From assembly GCF_003992005.1 (NCBI RefSeq), contig NZ_RQVL01000027.1, forward strand, positions 1 through 32,103: a stretch of 32,103 bases of DNA, in the 5' to 3' direction. The notes under the pieces were generated by a model that saw only the letters and a program-made list of their open reading frames with translations, was not told the DNA's origin and did not search any database. This DNA comes from Veillonella sp. VA139. GTDB lineage: Bacteria > Bacillota > Negativicutes > Veillonellales > Veillonellaceae. Shown here piece after piece: positions 16,012 through 25,300 of this stretch. The stretch's first letter is position 1, and each line of letters opens with the position of its first letter. Both the position numbers and the translations under genes were made by a program.

Positions 16012-17898
16012 ATGCAGTTACATCGTTTTTGGCGTCGGTACACTAAGGGTGTGCTGGCGCTCTTATTGTGTGGAGCCACTTTTACAAGTGCTCATGCAAT
16101 AGAATTTATGAAAGTAGAAGATGTACATCGTGGCATGGTAGGCCATGCGGATACGGTGGTACAAGGAGATAAAATTGATTCTTTTAACGTTGAAGTCCTA
16201 GGTGTGATGAAACAACGTGGTCCATCGGGTGATTTGATTCTAGTGAAAGTATCAGGTCCCATCATTGAGGCATCTGGTGGCATTGTTCATGGTATGAGTG
16301 GTAGCCCCGTATACATTGATGGTAAATTGGTAGGCGCCGTTGCCTATGGCTGGGGATTTACAGATGGTACCTTGGGAATGGTCACACCAATCGATCAAAT
16401 GGTAAAACTATGGGATGAGAAGTACCAAAAAGATTTACCCAATCCTTGGAAGGATACACAGTTAATACCATTGGGAACACCTTTGATGGCAGATGGCTAT
16501 GATGAAGCTTCCTTATCGTATCTAGGTACAAAATTTAAGGATTTCGGTTATAAAGGATATGCTACGGCTAGTGATAGCACGGATGATATTGTGAAACCGA
16601 TGGTGCCTGGTGGCTCCATTGCGGCGTTGCTTGTGAAAGGCGATTTAAAGATGGGGGCGGTAGGTACCGTTACCTATGTCGATAAGGATAAAGTGGTTGC
16701 CTTTGGTCATCCATTTGACAAACGGGGCTCTACCGGTTATTTTATGAATAACTCTAGTATCTTTACAGTAGTAAAAAGTATAGATTCTGGTTTTAAATTA
16801 GGGTCATTAGGTCGAGAGGTAGGTGTCATTACAGAAGACCGTGGGGCAGGGATTGCTGGTACTGTTGGCGTATTTGGGAAAGGTGTTCCTGTGCGCATGC
16901 AGCTTCGTGATTTAGATCGCGGAGTAGAGCGAAATGCGGCTGTGACTGTGGTGGAATCCGCTAAACTGACCCCAACTCTAGTGGCTACCTCGGTGTATAG
17001 TTTACTGAACAAAACATTAGACCGTGTCGGTGGTGGTACAGCCAAAATCAATATCAAGATTACACCAGTAGATTCAAAGTTACCTACCTTAGAACGACGC
17101 AATATGGTGTACTCTGGTAGGTCGGTATCTGAAAAATCTATTGATGAACTATTTGATATTGTAGAAAGTTTAATGAATAATGCTTTCAAAGACTATGAAA
17201 TTCGTGATATTCAAGTTGATGTACAAGTGGAAGAAGCGAAACGTACTGCTACAATTATCGATGCCAGTGCAGACCAAGTCATTGTATCCCCTGGTGACAA
17301 TATTGTAATTACTGCAAATTTACAAGCTTACCGTGAAGGAAAGATTCAACGAGAAATTATCTTTAAAGTACCAGACGATCAAAAACTAGGAACCTACACT
17401 CTTGAAGTGCGTGGCGGTGGCGTCATTCCTTTGCCATATTTGTTTGAAAAACAAAAATATAATTTGACTGATGAAATTGTGCAACGATTGAAAGTGCATA
17501 AAAACTTTGAGGAATATTTTAAAGATCTCAGTGAAGATGATCAGAATAACCAAATCGTGGCTGAGTTTTTAGCGGATGATATCAGCATGGTGGAAGAGTC
17601 TGGAGATAAGGTGAAAAAGCAACGCTTAGAAGCAGTCGATGATGATGTAGATGATGAGTTGCCAAATGGCGACAAACATAAAAAAGGGTTGAAAGCATCT
17701 GATGACGATGAGAAAGAAAAGAATGAAGCTACACGAGTAGTAGTGGATTATGTTGTCTTAGGGGATGGACAGTTTACCGTGCAAGTGGTAGATAAAAAAG
17801 ATCGAGACCATTTGCGTAAACAGCGAGTGAAAGAAAAACTTTCAAAGTTAAAAGAGAAAGTAAAAGCAGAAGAGTCAGACCAAAAGAAAACTAAATAG
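16012..17898 (+). CDS. Exported SpoIVB-type (S55) peptidase domain protein
   Basis: A 628-residue protein with a signal peptide (residues 1-29, AHA cleavage). It carries the S55 motif GGIVHGMSGSPVYIDGKLVG, with the presumed nucleophile S96, and further on VVAFGHPFDKRGS with H233, the likely catalytic His. In B. subtilis SpoIVB, as I recall, the His comes before the Ser, so the order here is reversed; long S55-domain proteins of other phyla share this order. Residues about 240-480 look beta-rich; 500-628 are a highly charged Asp/Glu/Lys tail. No PDZ domain is evident. The organism shows no sign of sporulation genes here, so a periplasmic or cell-surface processing role is more likely than SpoIVB's. 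GAGGCGAT precedes ATG at 16012. Follows the lipoyl-like gene; a terminator follows. Confidence 0.8.
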   Translation: MQLHRFWRRYTKGVLALLLCGATFTSAHAIEFMKVEDVHRGMVGHADTVVQGDKIDSFNVEVLGVMKQRGPSGDLILVKVSGPIIEASGGIVHGMSGSPVYIDGKLVGAVAYGWGFTDGTLGMVTPIDQMVKLWDEKYQKDLPNPWKDTQLIPLGTPLMADGYDEASLSYLGTKFKDFGYKGYATASDSTDDIVKPMVPGGSIAALLVKGDLKMGAVGTVTYVDKDKVVAFGHPFDKRGSTGYFMNNSSIFTVVKSIDSGFKLGSLGREVGVITEDRGAGIAGTVGVFGKGVPVRMQLRDLDRGVERNAAVTVVESAKLTPTLVATSVYSLLNKTLDRVGGGTAKINIKITPVDSKLPTLERRNMVYSGRSVSEKSIDELFDIVESLMNNAFKDYEIRDIQVDVQVEEAKRTATIIDASADQVIVSPGDNIVITANLQAYREGKIQREIIFKVPDDQKLGTYTLEVRGGGVIPLPYLFEKQKYNLTDEIVQRLKVHKNFEEYFKDLSEDDQNNQIVAEFLADDISMVEESGDKVKKQRLEAVDDDVDDELPNGDKHKKGLKASDDDEKEKNEATRVVVDYVVLGDGQFTVQVVDKKDRDHLRKQRVKEKLSKLKEKVKAEESDQKKTK

Positions 17899-17912
17899 TC
17901 TCATCTGAAGAG

Positions 17913-17950
17913 AGCAGGAAGTGACACCTCATCATTTCCTGCTTTTATTT
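17913..17950 (+). terminator. Rho-independent terminator after the S55 peptidase-like gene
   Basis: AGCAGGAA (17913-17920) pairs with TTCCTGCT (17936-17943), followed by TTTATTT. Confidence 0.85.
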
Positions 17951-17971
17951 TGAAAACTCTTATGGTACTAC

Positions 17972-18000
17972 TGCACATTCAAAGAGTTTTGTGATATACT
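17972..18000 (+). promoter_or_regulatory. Promoter of the mla-tolC-tamB-sigma operon
   Basis: An extended -10 TGATATACT (17992-18000), with a weak -35 TGCACA (17972-17977) and a 17-nt spacer, lies 30 nt before mlaE. The extended -10 is identical to that of the lipoyl-like gene promoter at 15646-15654. Confidence 0.6.
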
Positions 18001-18030
18001 GAAAGTTGATACAAATACTCAGGAGGAATT

Positions 18031-18792
18031 ATGATTTGGTTAACATGGATTGGTAGGCAAATAATCTTCGTCCTATCCCAGATAGGAGAGGCCATGCTGT
18101 TACTATGGAGGACCATAGGACAATTACCAAAAATAAATTGGAAACTGACAATCGAACAAATGGCGCACTTAGGAGTGCACTCCTTGCCGATTTTATCACT
18201 CACCATGTTTTTTGCAGGTGCTGTTATGACATTACAAGTAGCGGATGTACTGATTCGTTATGGAGCACAAGGAACTGTAGGCGGTATTATGGCTATTGCC
18301 ATGGGACGTGAACTGGGGCCAGTCTTAGTGGGCGTTGTCTTAGCAGGTCGCGTGGGAGCGGCTATCACTGCAGAGCTAGGAACGATGAAAGTAACAGAAC
18401 AAATTGATGCCCTCAAGGTGATGGCAGTGAACCCTATCGGATATCTTGTAGTGCCTCGTGTCGTCGCTTGTATGATTATGGTGCCTATCCTAACATTTTA
18501 TGGTGTCCTCATTGGAACTGGCGGGGGTTACTTAGTAGCTACCATGGTGAAAGGACTAGCAGGCTCTACCTACTTAGATTCCATTCAAATTTTTGCGATC
18601 CTATCTGATTTGACATACGGATTAATTAAATCCTGTGTGTTCGGAGCGGTTATTGCCTTAGTGGGCTCCTATAAAGGAATGTACACAGATATGGGGGCTA
18701 CCGCTGTTGGGTATGCTACTACTAGTTCTGTAGTAACCAGTATCATCTTAGTGTTTATATTAAATTACTTCTTATCAGTCTTATTATTCTAG
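18031..18792 (+). CDS. mlaE: MlaE-type ABC transporter permease for phospholipid transport
   Basis: A 253-residue inner-membrane permease of the MlaE (YrbE) family, the transmembrane part of the MCE lipid transporter. Seen: the N-terminal amphipathic segment, then LSLTMFFAGAVMTLQVADVL, the highly conserved core GRELGPVLVGVVLAGRVGAAITAELGTMKVTEQIDAL, and several hydrophobic helices ending YFLSVLLF. Length is normal. AGGAGG precedes ATG at 18031. First gene of the operon; mlaF follows after 8 nt. Works with MlaF (ATPase) and MlaD (lipid-binding). Direction of lipid movement cannot be told from sequence. Confidence 0.95.
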   Translation: MIWLTWIGRQIIFVLSQIGEAMLLLWRTIGQLPKINWKLTIEQMAHLGVHSLPILSLTMFFAGAVMTLQVADVLIRYGAQGTVGGIMAIAMGRELGPVLVGVVLAGRVGAAITAELGTMKVTEQIDALKVMAVNPIGYLVVPRVVACMIMVPILTFYGVLIGTGGGYLVATMVKGLAGSTYLDSIQIFAILSDLTYGLIKSCVFGAVIALVGSYKGMYTDMGATAVGYATTSSVVTSIILVFILNYFLSVLLF

Positions 18793-18800
18793 GAGGACCT

Positions 18801-19565
18801 ATGATTGAATTAAAAAATGTGGTCCTAGCCTACGAGAATAGAGTGATTTTAGACCATGTAGATTTAACTATCCATGATGGAGAAACCCTTGCTATTTTAG
18901 GGGGCTCTGGAGCGGGTAAAAGTACATTGCTCAAGTTGATTATCGGTTTGTTACGTCCTACTAGTGGTACCATTTTAGTCAATGGCGTAGATATTACGCA
19001 AATTGATGAAAATGAGTTCGACAAATTACGACAAACTATGGGAATGGTCTTTCAATATTCTGCCTTATTCGATTCTATGAGTGTAGGAGAGAATGTGGCA
19101 TTTGGATTGCGTCAACATACCGACATGAGTGAAGAGGAAATTCAGCGTACAGTAGCTAACAAGTTGCGTATGGTAGGATTACCAAAAACGGAGCATTATA
19201 TGCCTAGCGAACTGTCAGGAGGTATGAAAAAACGGATTAGTCTGGCTCGTGCTATTGCATTAGATCCAAATATCATTCTCTATGATGAACCGACTTCAGG
19301 ATTGGATCCTATTACATCGGGAACTATTAGTCGTTTAATACGAAGTATGCAATCTCATTTGCAATGTAGCTCTATCGTGGTCACTCACGATATGAATTCA
19401 GCCTTTTTTGTGGCGGATCGCATTGCTTTATTAGATAAAGGAAAATTTATTGAAGTGTCACCAACGGAAGAATTTAGACATTCAAAGAACCCGAAGGTGC
19501 AGCAATTTATAGAGGGACGTAAATCTGTAAAAACAGAGATACAAGAAGAAGGAGATATGCCATGA
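18801..19565 (+). CDS. mlaF: MlaF-type ABC transporter ATPase
   Basis: A 254-residue cytoplasmic ATPase powering the MlaE permease. Seen: Walker A GGSGAGKST (34-42), Q-loop VFQYSALFD, ABC signature LSGGMKKR (138-145), Walker B IILYDEPTSGLDP with D162/E163, and the switch H196 in VVTHD. Length is normal. AGGAGG precedes ATG at 18801. The stop overlaps the mlaD start in ATGA, indicating coupled translation and fixed stoichiometry. Confidence 0.96.
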   Translation: MIELKNVVLAYENRVILDHVDLTIHDGETLAILGGSGAGKSTLLKLIIGLLRPTSGTILVNGVDITQIDENEFDKLRQTMGMVFQYSALFDSMSVGENVAFGLRQHTDMSEEEIQRTVANKLRMVGLPKTEHYMPSELSGGMKKRISLARAIALDPNIILYDEPTSGLDPITSGTISRLIRSMQSHLQCSSIVVTHDMNSAFFVADRIALLDKGKFIEVSPTEEFRHSKNPKVQQFIEGRKSVKTEIQEEGDMP

Positions 19566-20866
19566 AGTGGACAACAGAGGCAAAGGTAGGTCTATTTACC
19601 GTAGTGGGAGTAGTCCTATTTGCTGTTTGCATTGTGTTCTTAGGACGATTTGATATATTTGCAGCTCCTACTATGCATATTGCAGGAAACTTTCAATCTG
19701 TGACCGGTTTGAAAGAAGGCAATACAGTACGATTTTCAGGGGTGAAAGTTGGAAAAGTTAAATCCATGCAGGTCACGGATAAGGGAATTACCGTATCCAT
19801 GGACATCGACAAAGATGTAAAAATCCCTACAGATTCTGCGTTTACTATGGAAAGTGATGGTATTTTAGGGGATAAATTCATACAAATTACACCGGGTCGT
19901 AGCACTTTGTATTTAGATGATGGGGCTTTCATTACAGGGGATGGAAAAAGTGAAATTGATAAAACGATGGCACAAGCCACGAAATTAATGGAAACGGCCA
20001 CTGCTACTTTACAATCTATGAACGGTATTATTGGAGATGAAAAAACACAAAACGCCTTGCGGAACGCTTTACAGTCTACAGAACTGATTGCTCAAAACAC
20101 AGCGAGTTTAACGGCTCAAATGAATGCTATGCTAGCGAATAATAGCGATAATATTTCTGCCCTAACAGCAAATATGGTGGGTATCACACGAAATATGGAA
20201 TCCTTGACGAACCAAATGGATACGAATATGAAGCAATTTAATGCAGATGGTCAAGCGGGCACAGAAATGCGCCAAATTGTGAATAATTTAAAAACGACTA
20301 CAGATAGTATTTCGAAAATGGCAGGTGCTATGGAAGGGGTTGTGACAGACCCTAAGAGTGCGGCCGATATTAAAGAAACCTTACATAATACAGCACAATT
20401 GACGACTAAGTTAAATCGTCTCACCGGAGGAGATGTGAAAGCAGGTTCTGATGGAAAAAAGTCGGACCTTAAGACGCAAATAGGAGCAGAGGTACTGTAT
20501 AATCCAGATGATAAAAAGGTTCGTACTGATGCGGATGTGCGCCTTATGCATAATGATGCCATGTATACTTTAGGGATTTCTAATGTAGGAAATGGATCTA
20601 ACTTGGACCTCACCTATGGAAAACAAGTGTTAGATCAAGTATACTTACGAGGCGGACTATTTGATGGAAAATTAGGCGTGGGAGCCGATATAGGATTTGG
20701 AAAACCACTTTCACTATCAGGTGCCCTATTCGATATCCGTCATGGTTCCTATCGGGTTCGTTCGGATATTCAATTATGGAAAGATACCTATGCGGTCGGT
20801 CAATGGACTTGGTATGGTCGTGACCATCATCGTGTGAATTATTTTGGGCTAAGAAAGATATTTTAG
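19562..20866 (+). CDS. mlaD: Long MlaD: MCE domain, helical spacer and C-terminal outer-membrane barrel-like domain
   Basis: A 434-residue protein, far longer than E. coli MlaD (about 183). Seen: one transmembrane anchor (about 9-29), one MCE domain (about 37-115; VTGLKEGNTVRFSGVKVGKV, LGDKFIQITPG), a long helical, Asn/Thr/Met-rich segment (about 130-290) and a C-terminal region (about 300-434) of short alternating strands rich in aromatic and Gly residues, ending in Phe (YFGLRKIF), as outer-membrane barrels do. The layout can span the periplasm from inner membrane to outer membrane in one chain. This matches what has been reported for Veillonella parvula MlaD. No mlaC or mlaB homologue is seen here. 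Its start overlaps mlaF in ATGA; tolC follows after 9 nt. Confidence 0.92.
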   Translation: MKWTTEAKVGLFTVVGVVLFAVCIVFLGRFDIFAAPTMHIAGNFQSVTGLKEGNTVRFSGVKVGKVKSMQVTDKGITVSMDIDKDVKIPTDSAFTMESDGILGDKFIQITPGRSTLYLDDGAFITGDGKSEIDKTMAQATKLMETATATLQSMNGIIGDEKTQNALRNALQSTELIAQNTASLTAQMNAMLANNSDNISALTANMVGITRNMESLTNQMDTNMKQFNADGQAGTEMRQIVNNLKTTTDSISKMAGAMEGVVTDPKSAADIKETLHNTAQLTTKLNRLTGGDVKAGSDGKKSDLKTQIGAEVLYNPDDKKVRTDADVRLMHNDAMYTLGISNVGNGSNLDLTYGKQVLDQVYLRGGLFDGKLGVGADIGFGKPLSLSGALFDIRHGSYRVRSDIQLWKDTYAVGQWTWYGRDHHRVNYFGLRKIF

Positions 20867-20875
20867 GAGGACCCA

Positions 20876-22291
20876 ATGAATAGAAAAATAATGACAGTAA
20901 CGGCGATGTTAGCAGCCTATGCATGCACAGTAGGAGCGGCAGCGCCACAAACAGATACAGTGAAATTAGTGGCGTATCAACAAAAAGCGACGGCTCAAGC
21001 AGCGAGTATGACAAAGGCATACAAAAACCAAGCACAGACAAAGGGTCAATCTGTGTCGGTTACATTGCCACAATCGATTGCCATGGCATTGCAAAATAAT
21101 AGAACCTTACATCAATCTCAATGGGATTATGAAGCGGCAGTAGCGCAAGTAGGGGTTGCTACCAGTGGTAGAAACCCAGCTGTGACCTATACTTATAATG
21201 CTAGCAATACAGGAAATGAAACGAATGGTGTTAGCAGAACTGGCAATGCTTTTTCTCATCAATTAGGGGTAGGAGTATCTCTATTTAACCGTGCTTTGGA
21301 TGCGCAAATTGAAGCGGCTAAATATAGCCGTGATGGCAGTGGTGCTGCTTTGACGGAAGCAGCACAAACGGCAAAATTAACAGCCACTTCTAATTATTTA
21401 ACACTGATTATGTCTCGAAATAAAGTCAGTGTAGCTGAGCAAACAGTCCGTGATTATGAAGAACATTTGAAAAATGCTAACTTACAATATGAAGTAGGTA
21501 TTGTCTCTAAATCAGATGTGTTAGCAACGAATACAAGATTAGCCAATGCCAAAACAGCCTTAGTGGAAGCGAAAAATGCAGCTAGTTTAGCGGAGGCAAA
21601 GTTTAATAATCATGTTGGATTACCTGTATCTACACCAATCGTAACGGCAGATAAAGAGCTAACATATACACCATATGCCATTTCATTGGAAACAGCAAAA
21701 TCGTATGGGGTAGCACATCGAGGTGCTATTGTACAAGCTGCAATGGTAGTCAAATCAGCAGAAGAAAATGTAAGTCGTGCGAATGCCTCAGATATTCCTA
21801 CAGTGAATGCAAGCGCTAGCCGTGTAATGAAAGGATCTCAATGGTCTGGAAACGATAGCAAAGACTGGTCTGTAGGCGCTACCTTATCTTGGAATTTGTG
21901 GGATGGGGGCCAATCGAAAGCTAACGTGAACGTTGCCAAAGCAAACTTAGAGAAGACAAAAGAAGCCTACACACAAGCGATTGACACCGTAGAGTTACAA
22001 GTGCAAGAAGCGTACTTAAATTTAAAAGCTGCAGAACAAAAAATTCAAAGTACTCATGCAGCGGTGGAAGCAGGACAAGAGGACTTCCGCATTAAAACAT
22101 TGCGTTACCGTTCTGGTGTAGGTACGAATGTGGATGTGCTTGACGCAGAAACGGCCTTAGCTACAGCACGTAACAATTATGTAGATGCTCTATATAACTA
22201 TAACTTAAGCATGGCTACTTTAGAAAAAGCTATGGGAATTCCTGTAGAAGCCACAGTGGGCAGTGGCGTAACTATTGTGAATCAAGGATAG
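20876..22291 (+). CDS. tolC: TolC-family outer membrane channel protein
   Basis: A 471-residue outer membrane efflux protein. Seen: signal peptide (about 1-22), then VTLPQSIAMALQNNRTLHQSQW, the usual first helix of an OEP repeat, YLTLIMSRNKVSVAEQTVRDYEEHLKNA, and the second repeat with WNLWDGGQSKANVNVAKANLEK and the periplasmic helices LRYRSGVGTNVDVLDAETALATARNNYVDALYNYNLSMATLEKA as split across residues 400-450. Length is typical. Trimeric TolC-type barrels export small molecules or proteins with an inner-membrane partner; no such partner is next to it, and here it sits in a lipid transport operon. AGGAGG precedes ATG at 20876. Confidence 0.93.
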   Translation: MNRKIMTVTAMLAAYACTVGAAAPQTDTVKLVAYQQKATAQAASMTKAYKNQAQTKGQSVSVTLPQSIAMALQNNRTLHQSQWDYEAAVAQVGVATSGRNPAVTYTYNASNTGNETNGVSRTGNAFSHQLGVGVSLFNRALDAQIEAAKYSRDGSGAALTEAAQTAKLTATSNYLTLIMSRNKVSVAEQTVRDYEEHLKNANLQYEVGIVSKSDVLATNTRLANAKTALVEAKNAASLAEAKFNNHVGLPVSTPIVTADKELTYTPYAISLETAKSYGVAHRGAIVQAAMVVKSAEENVSRANASDIPTVNASASRVMKGSQWSGNDSKDWSVGATLSWNLWDGGQSKANVNVAKANLEKTKEAYTQAIDTVELQVQEAYLNLKAAEQKIQSTHAAVEAGQEDFRIKTLRYRSGVGTNVDVLDAETALATARNNYVDALYNYNLSMATLEKAMGIPVEATVGSGVTIVNQG

Positions 22292-22316
22292 TGATCATAC
22301 CGATACGAGGTGAATC

Positions 22317-25300
22317 ATGAAGAGGAAATACTGGCTACTAGGTGTTGTACTGAGTGGATGTGTAGCAGGCGTTGGATTCGGCTTACAACCACTGAGTGAA
22401 ACTTATGTAGGACCCTATGTGCAAGAACAATTACATACAGCACTGAATGGAACTGTTTCCTATTCATCATTTCACATTGGCTGGGATGGATCCGTTCAAA
22501 TGAAAGACCTTGTCGTAGACGATGCGAAAGGGCAACATGTACTCACTGCAGATGCATTGACGGTGTCTATTCAATGGCTAAAAGTATTACAATATCCTTT
22601 TGGGCAGGTATCACCAGATGCATTGCTGGGCACCATTACTGTTACCTCACCACATGTGAATGTGGTACAAGATGAACAGGGGCAATGGAATGTACTACAG
22701 TTAGTAAAGGAGCGAAAGTCAGATAGTCCTAGTCAATTTAGTGGACTGTTGCGATTAGAAAAAGGATCTATATCCTTATTCTTACCTCAGGCAGAACCAT
22801 TGCAACTGTCAGATGTGAATGTCACTGTCTCAGGGGATGGTGGACGTATGCTAGATGGAGTTGTAGATGCTCAATTAGGAAAGGATCACATTCATTCCAA
22901 GTTACAATGGGCCTTGGATGACAGCGGTAATCGTTCGTTTTATGTGGAAACGCCACATTTAGATATAGCTCCTATAGTCAGTCGCATTTCACTGCCAAGT
23001 GCAGTAAGCTCTATGACGGGTGAGTTGACAGATATGGCGTTGACAGTAACACAACGTGGTGGCTTCTGGTATGGTGAAGGAGGACTTTCCTTCCAAAACG
23101 TGGGGACAACCATCCAAGACTATCGGTTAACATCTGGGAAAGGAACAGTTCAAATCCATGGAGATGTGTTGTTCTTGGACGGAATTGAAGCGAATGTGAA
23201 TGAAGAATACCTCCGTATGAATGGTACTGTACACCATGTCTTTGATGAGGACCCTACATTACATGTAAAGGTAGGATTGAAAGAATGGAATCTAGCCTCA
23301 TTTGATCAACTGCCGATGACAGGATATATTACGGCAGATGCACTCCTAACGGGTCCTGTGTCGAATGTAAAAGCCAGTGCCGATGTAGAGTTGCGAGATG
23401 TGGCCTATGAAGGAATCACAGTGAATCGTGGGAAGGCTCATCTTTCCTATGGAGACCAAGTCATTCATATAGGTGATGTAGAGTTAAATGTGCAAGGTGG
23501 AACCGTGAGGGGTACAAGCTCCTATCATATGGATACAGAAGATTTTTCAGCACAAGTAGAGGCGCGGAACGTATCCTTGTATGGATTGCCTGTTGGGGGA
23601 TTACCTTCTGTACAGGGCACAGTGAGTGGGTCCTTAACCATTGAAGGGAAACAAGGGGCGATTTCCAATATAAATGGATCTGTACATGGACAGTATATTG
23701 AGTATCAATCTATCTTAGTGGATGCCTTGGATGCGAGCCTATCTTGGGATGGCGCACAGCTAATAGTGCCATATCTAAACGGTACTTGGGGTCGAGGTAC
23801 TTTCACGGGTAGTGGTCGATTCGGTAATGATACATTTGGTATTAATTTACATGGCACTAATATTGGATTAGAACAATTCAATGAATGGAGCCCTAAACCG
23901 TTGGGGGGCACTGTTTCTTTGGAGGCTAACTTACAAGGGTCACTAGAGAATCCGACAGGAACGGTCATGATTGCTGGTGAAACGCTTTCCTATGGAACAA
24001 CCAAGTTTGACCGTGCTTTTGTTAAGACTAAGTTAGAGGATAAGATCCTCCATATTCTTGAAGGTGATATGGAATATAGAAAAAGCACCTATAATCTAGA
24101 CGGATTCATCCAGTTAGACGGTGCAATAGATATCAAAGGTTCTGCAAAGGATGTGCGTATTGAAGATGTGTTGCCAAACTTTACAGATATTCCTATGACC
24201 GGATGGCTTAATACGGATATTCATGTACAAGGGACATTGCAACGTCTGCAAATAGAAGGGCATCTGAAAGCTTGGGATGGATCCGTATATGGTAAACTAT
24301 TTACATCCATTGAGGGGACCTATACATATCATGATGGGCATCTCCATTTGCCAAGGTTAGATATTAGTACCTATGGCTCCTCTATCATTGTAGATGGAGA
24401 TATACAAGATAAGCACTTAGATATTAATTTTGTAGGCGATGCGGTGCCCATTGAACCATTCGTTCGTGATACGGGTCTCAACATGGTTGGCTATGTCGGT
24501 GCAGAAGGTCATCTCGGTGGCACTGTAGATGCCCCAATCTTTGAAGGAAAGGTGCAGTCCGATGCGATGCAGGTGAAAGATACAACGCTGCATGATATAG
24601 CAGGTTCTTTGTACATTACACCACAAGTAGTGCATCTGCAAGGGTTGACTTTCACTGGCAGTGGTACTAGCCGATACGAAGTAAAAGGTGGGGTTCAATT
24701 AGAGAATCCGAAACGCTTGTTTGGGTATGTGCGTGTCCGAGACGGTGATTTGCATCAATTATTAGCATTAACGAATGCACGAGTTCCTGATTTGAATGGA
24801 AAGTTGCAGGCTACCATTGAGTTAGGTGGTACTAGTGACAGTCCGAGACTAGACGTAAAAGGAACTCTGGAACATACTACGATTCGAGATGAAGTGGTAG
24901 GAACAGCTACGGTGGATATAGGCTATGGTGGGAGGACGATTAATATTCGAACTTTCAAATTGCCTATTAAAGAAGGCCTCATTGTGGGTAAAGGGAAAGC
25001 CGATTTGGATGGTGCTACGGATATTCAGTTGGTAGCATCGAAAGTGCCAGTACAAACCGTACTACCTCTCGTCACACAAGATGTAAAGGCACAGGGAAAT
25101 TGGAATTTTATCATCAATGTGCATGGACTTACGAAATCACCAAAGGTAGAATTTTCCAGTGAAGTGGAACAAGCAGTCATCAATGGTATTAGCCTAGATC
25201 AGTTGAGTATCCTAGGAACCATGGAAGACCAAGTAGTGAATATCCAACAAGGAATGATAAAAAAATCAGACTCTTCTATTAAAGTTCGCGGCAAACTACC

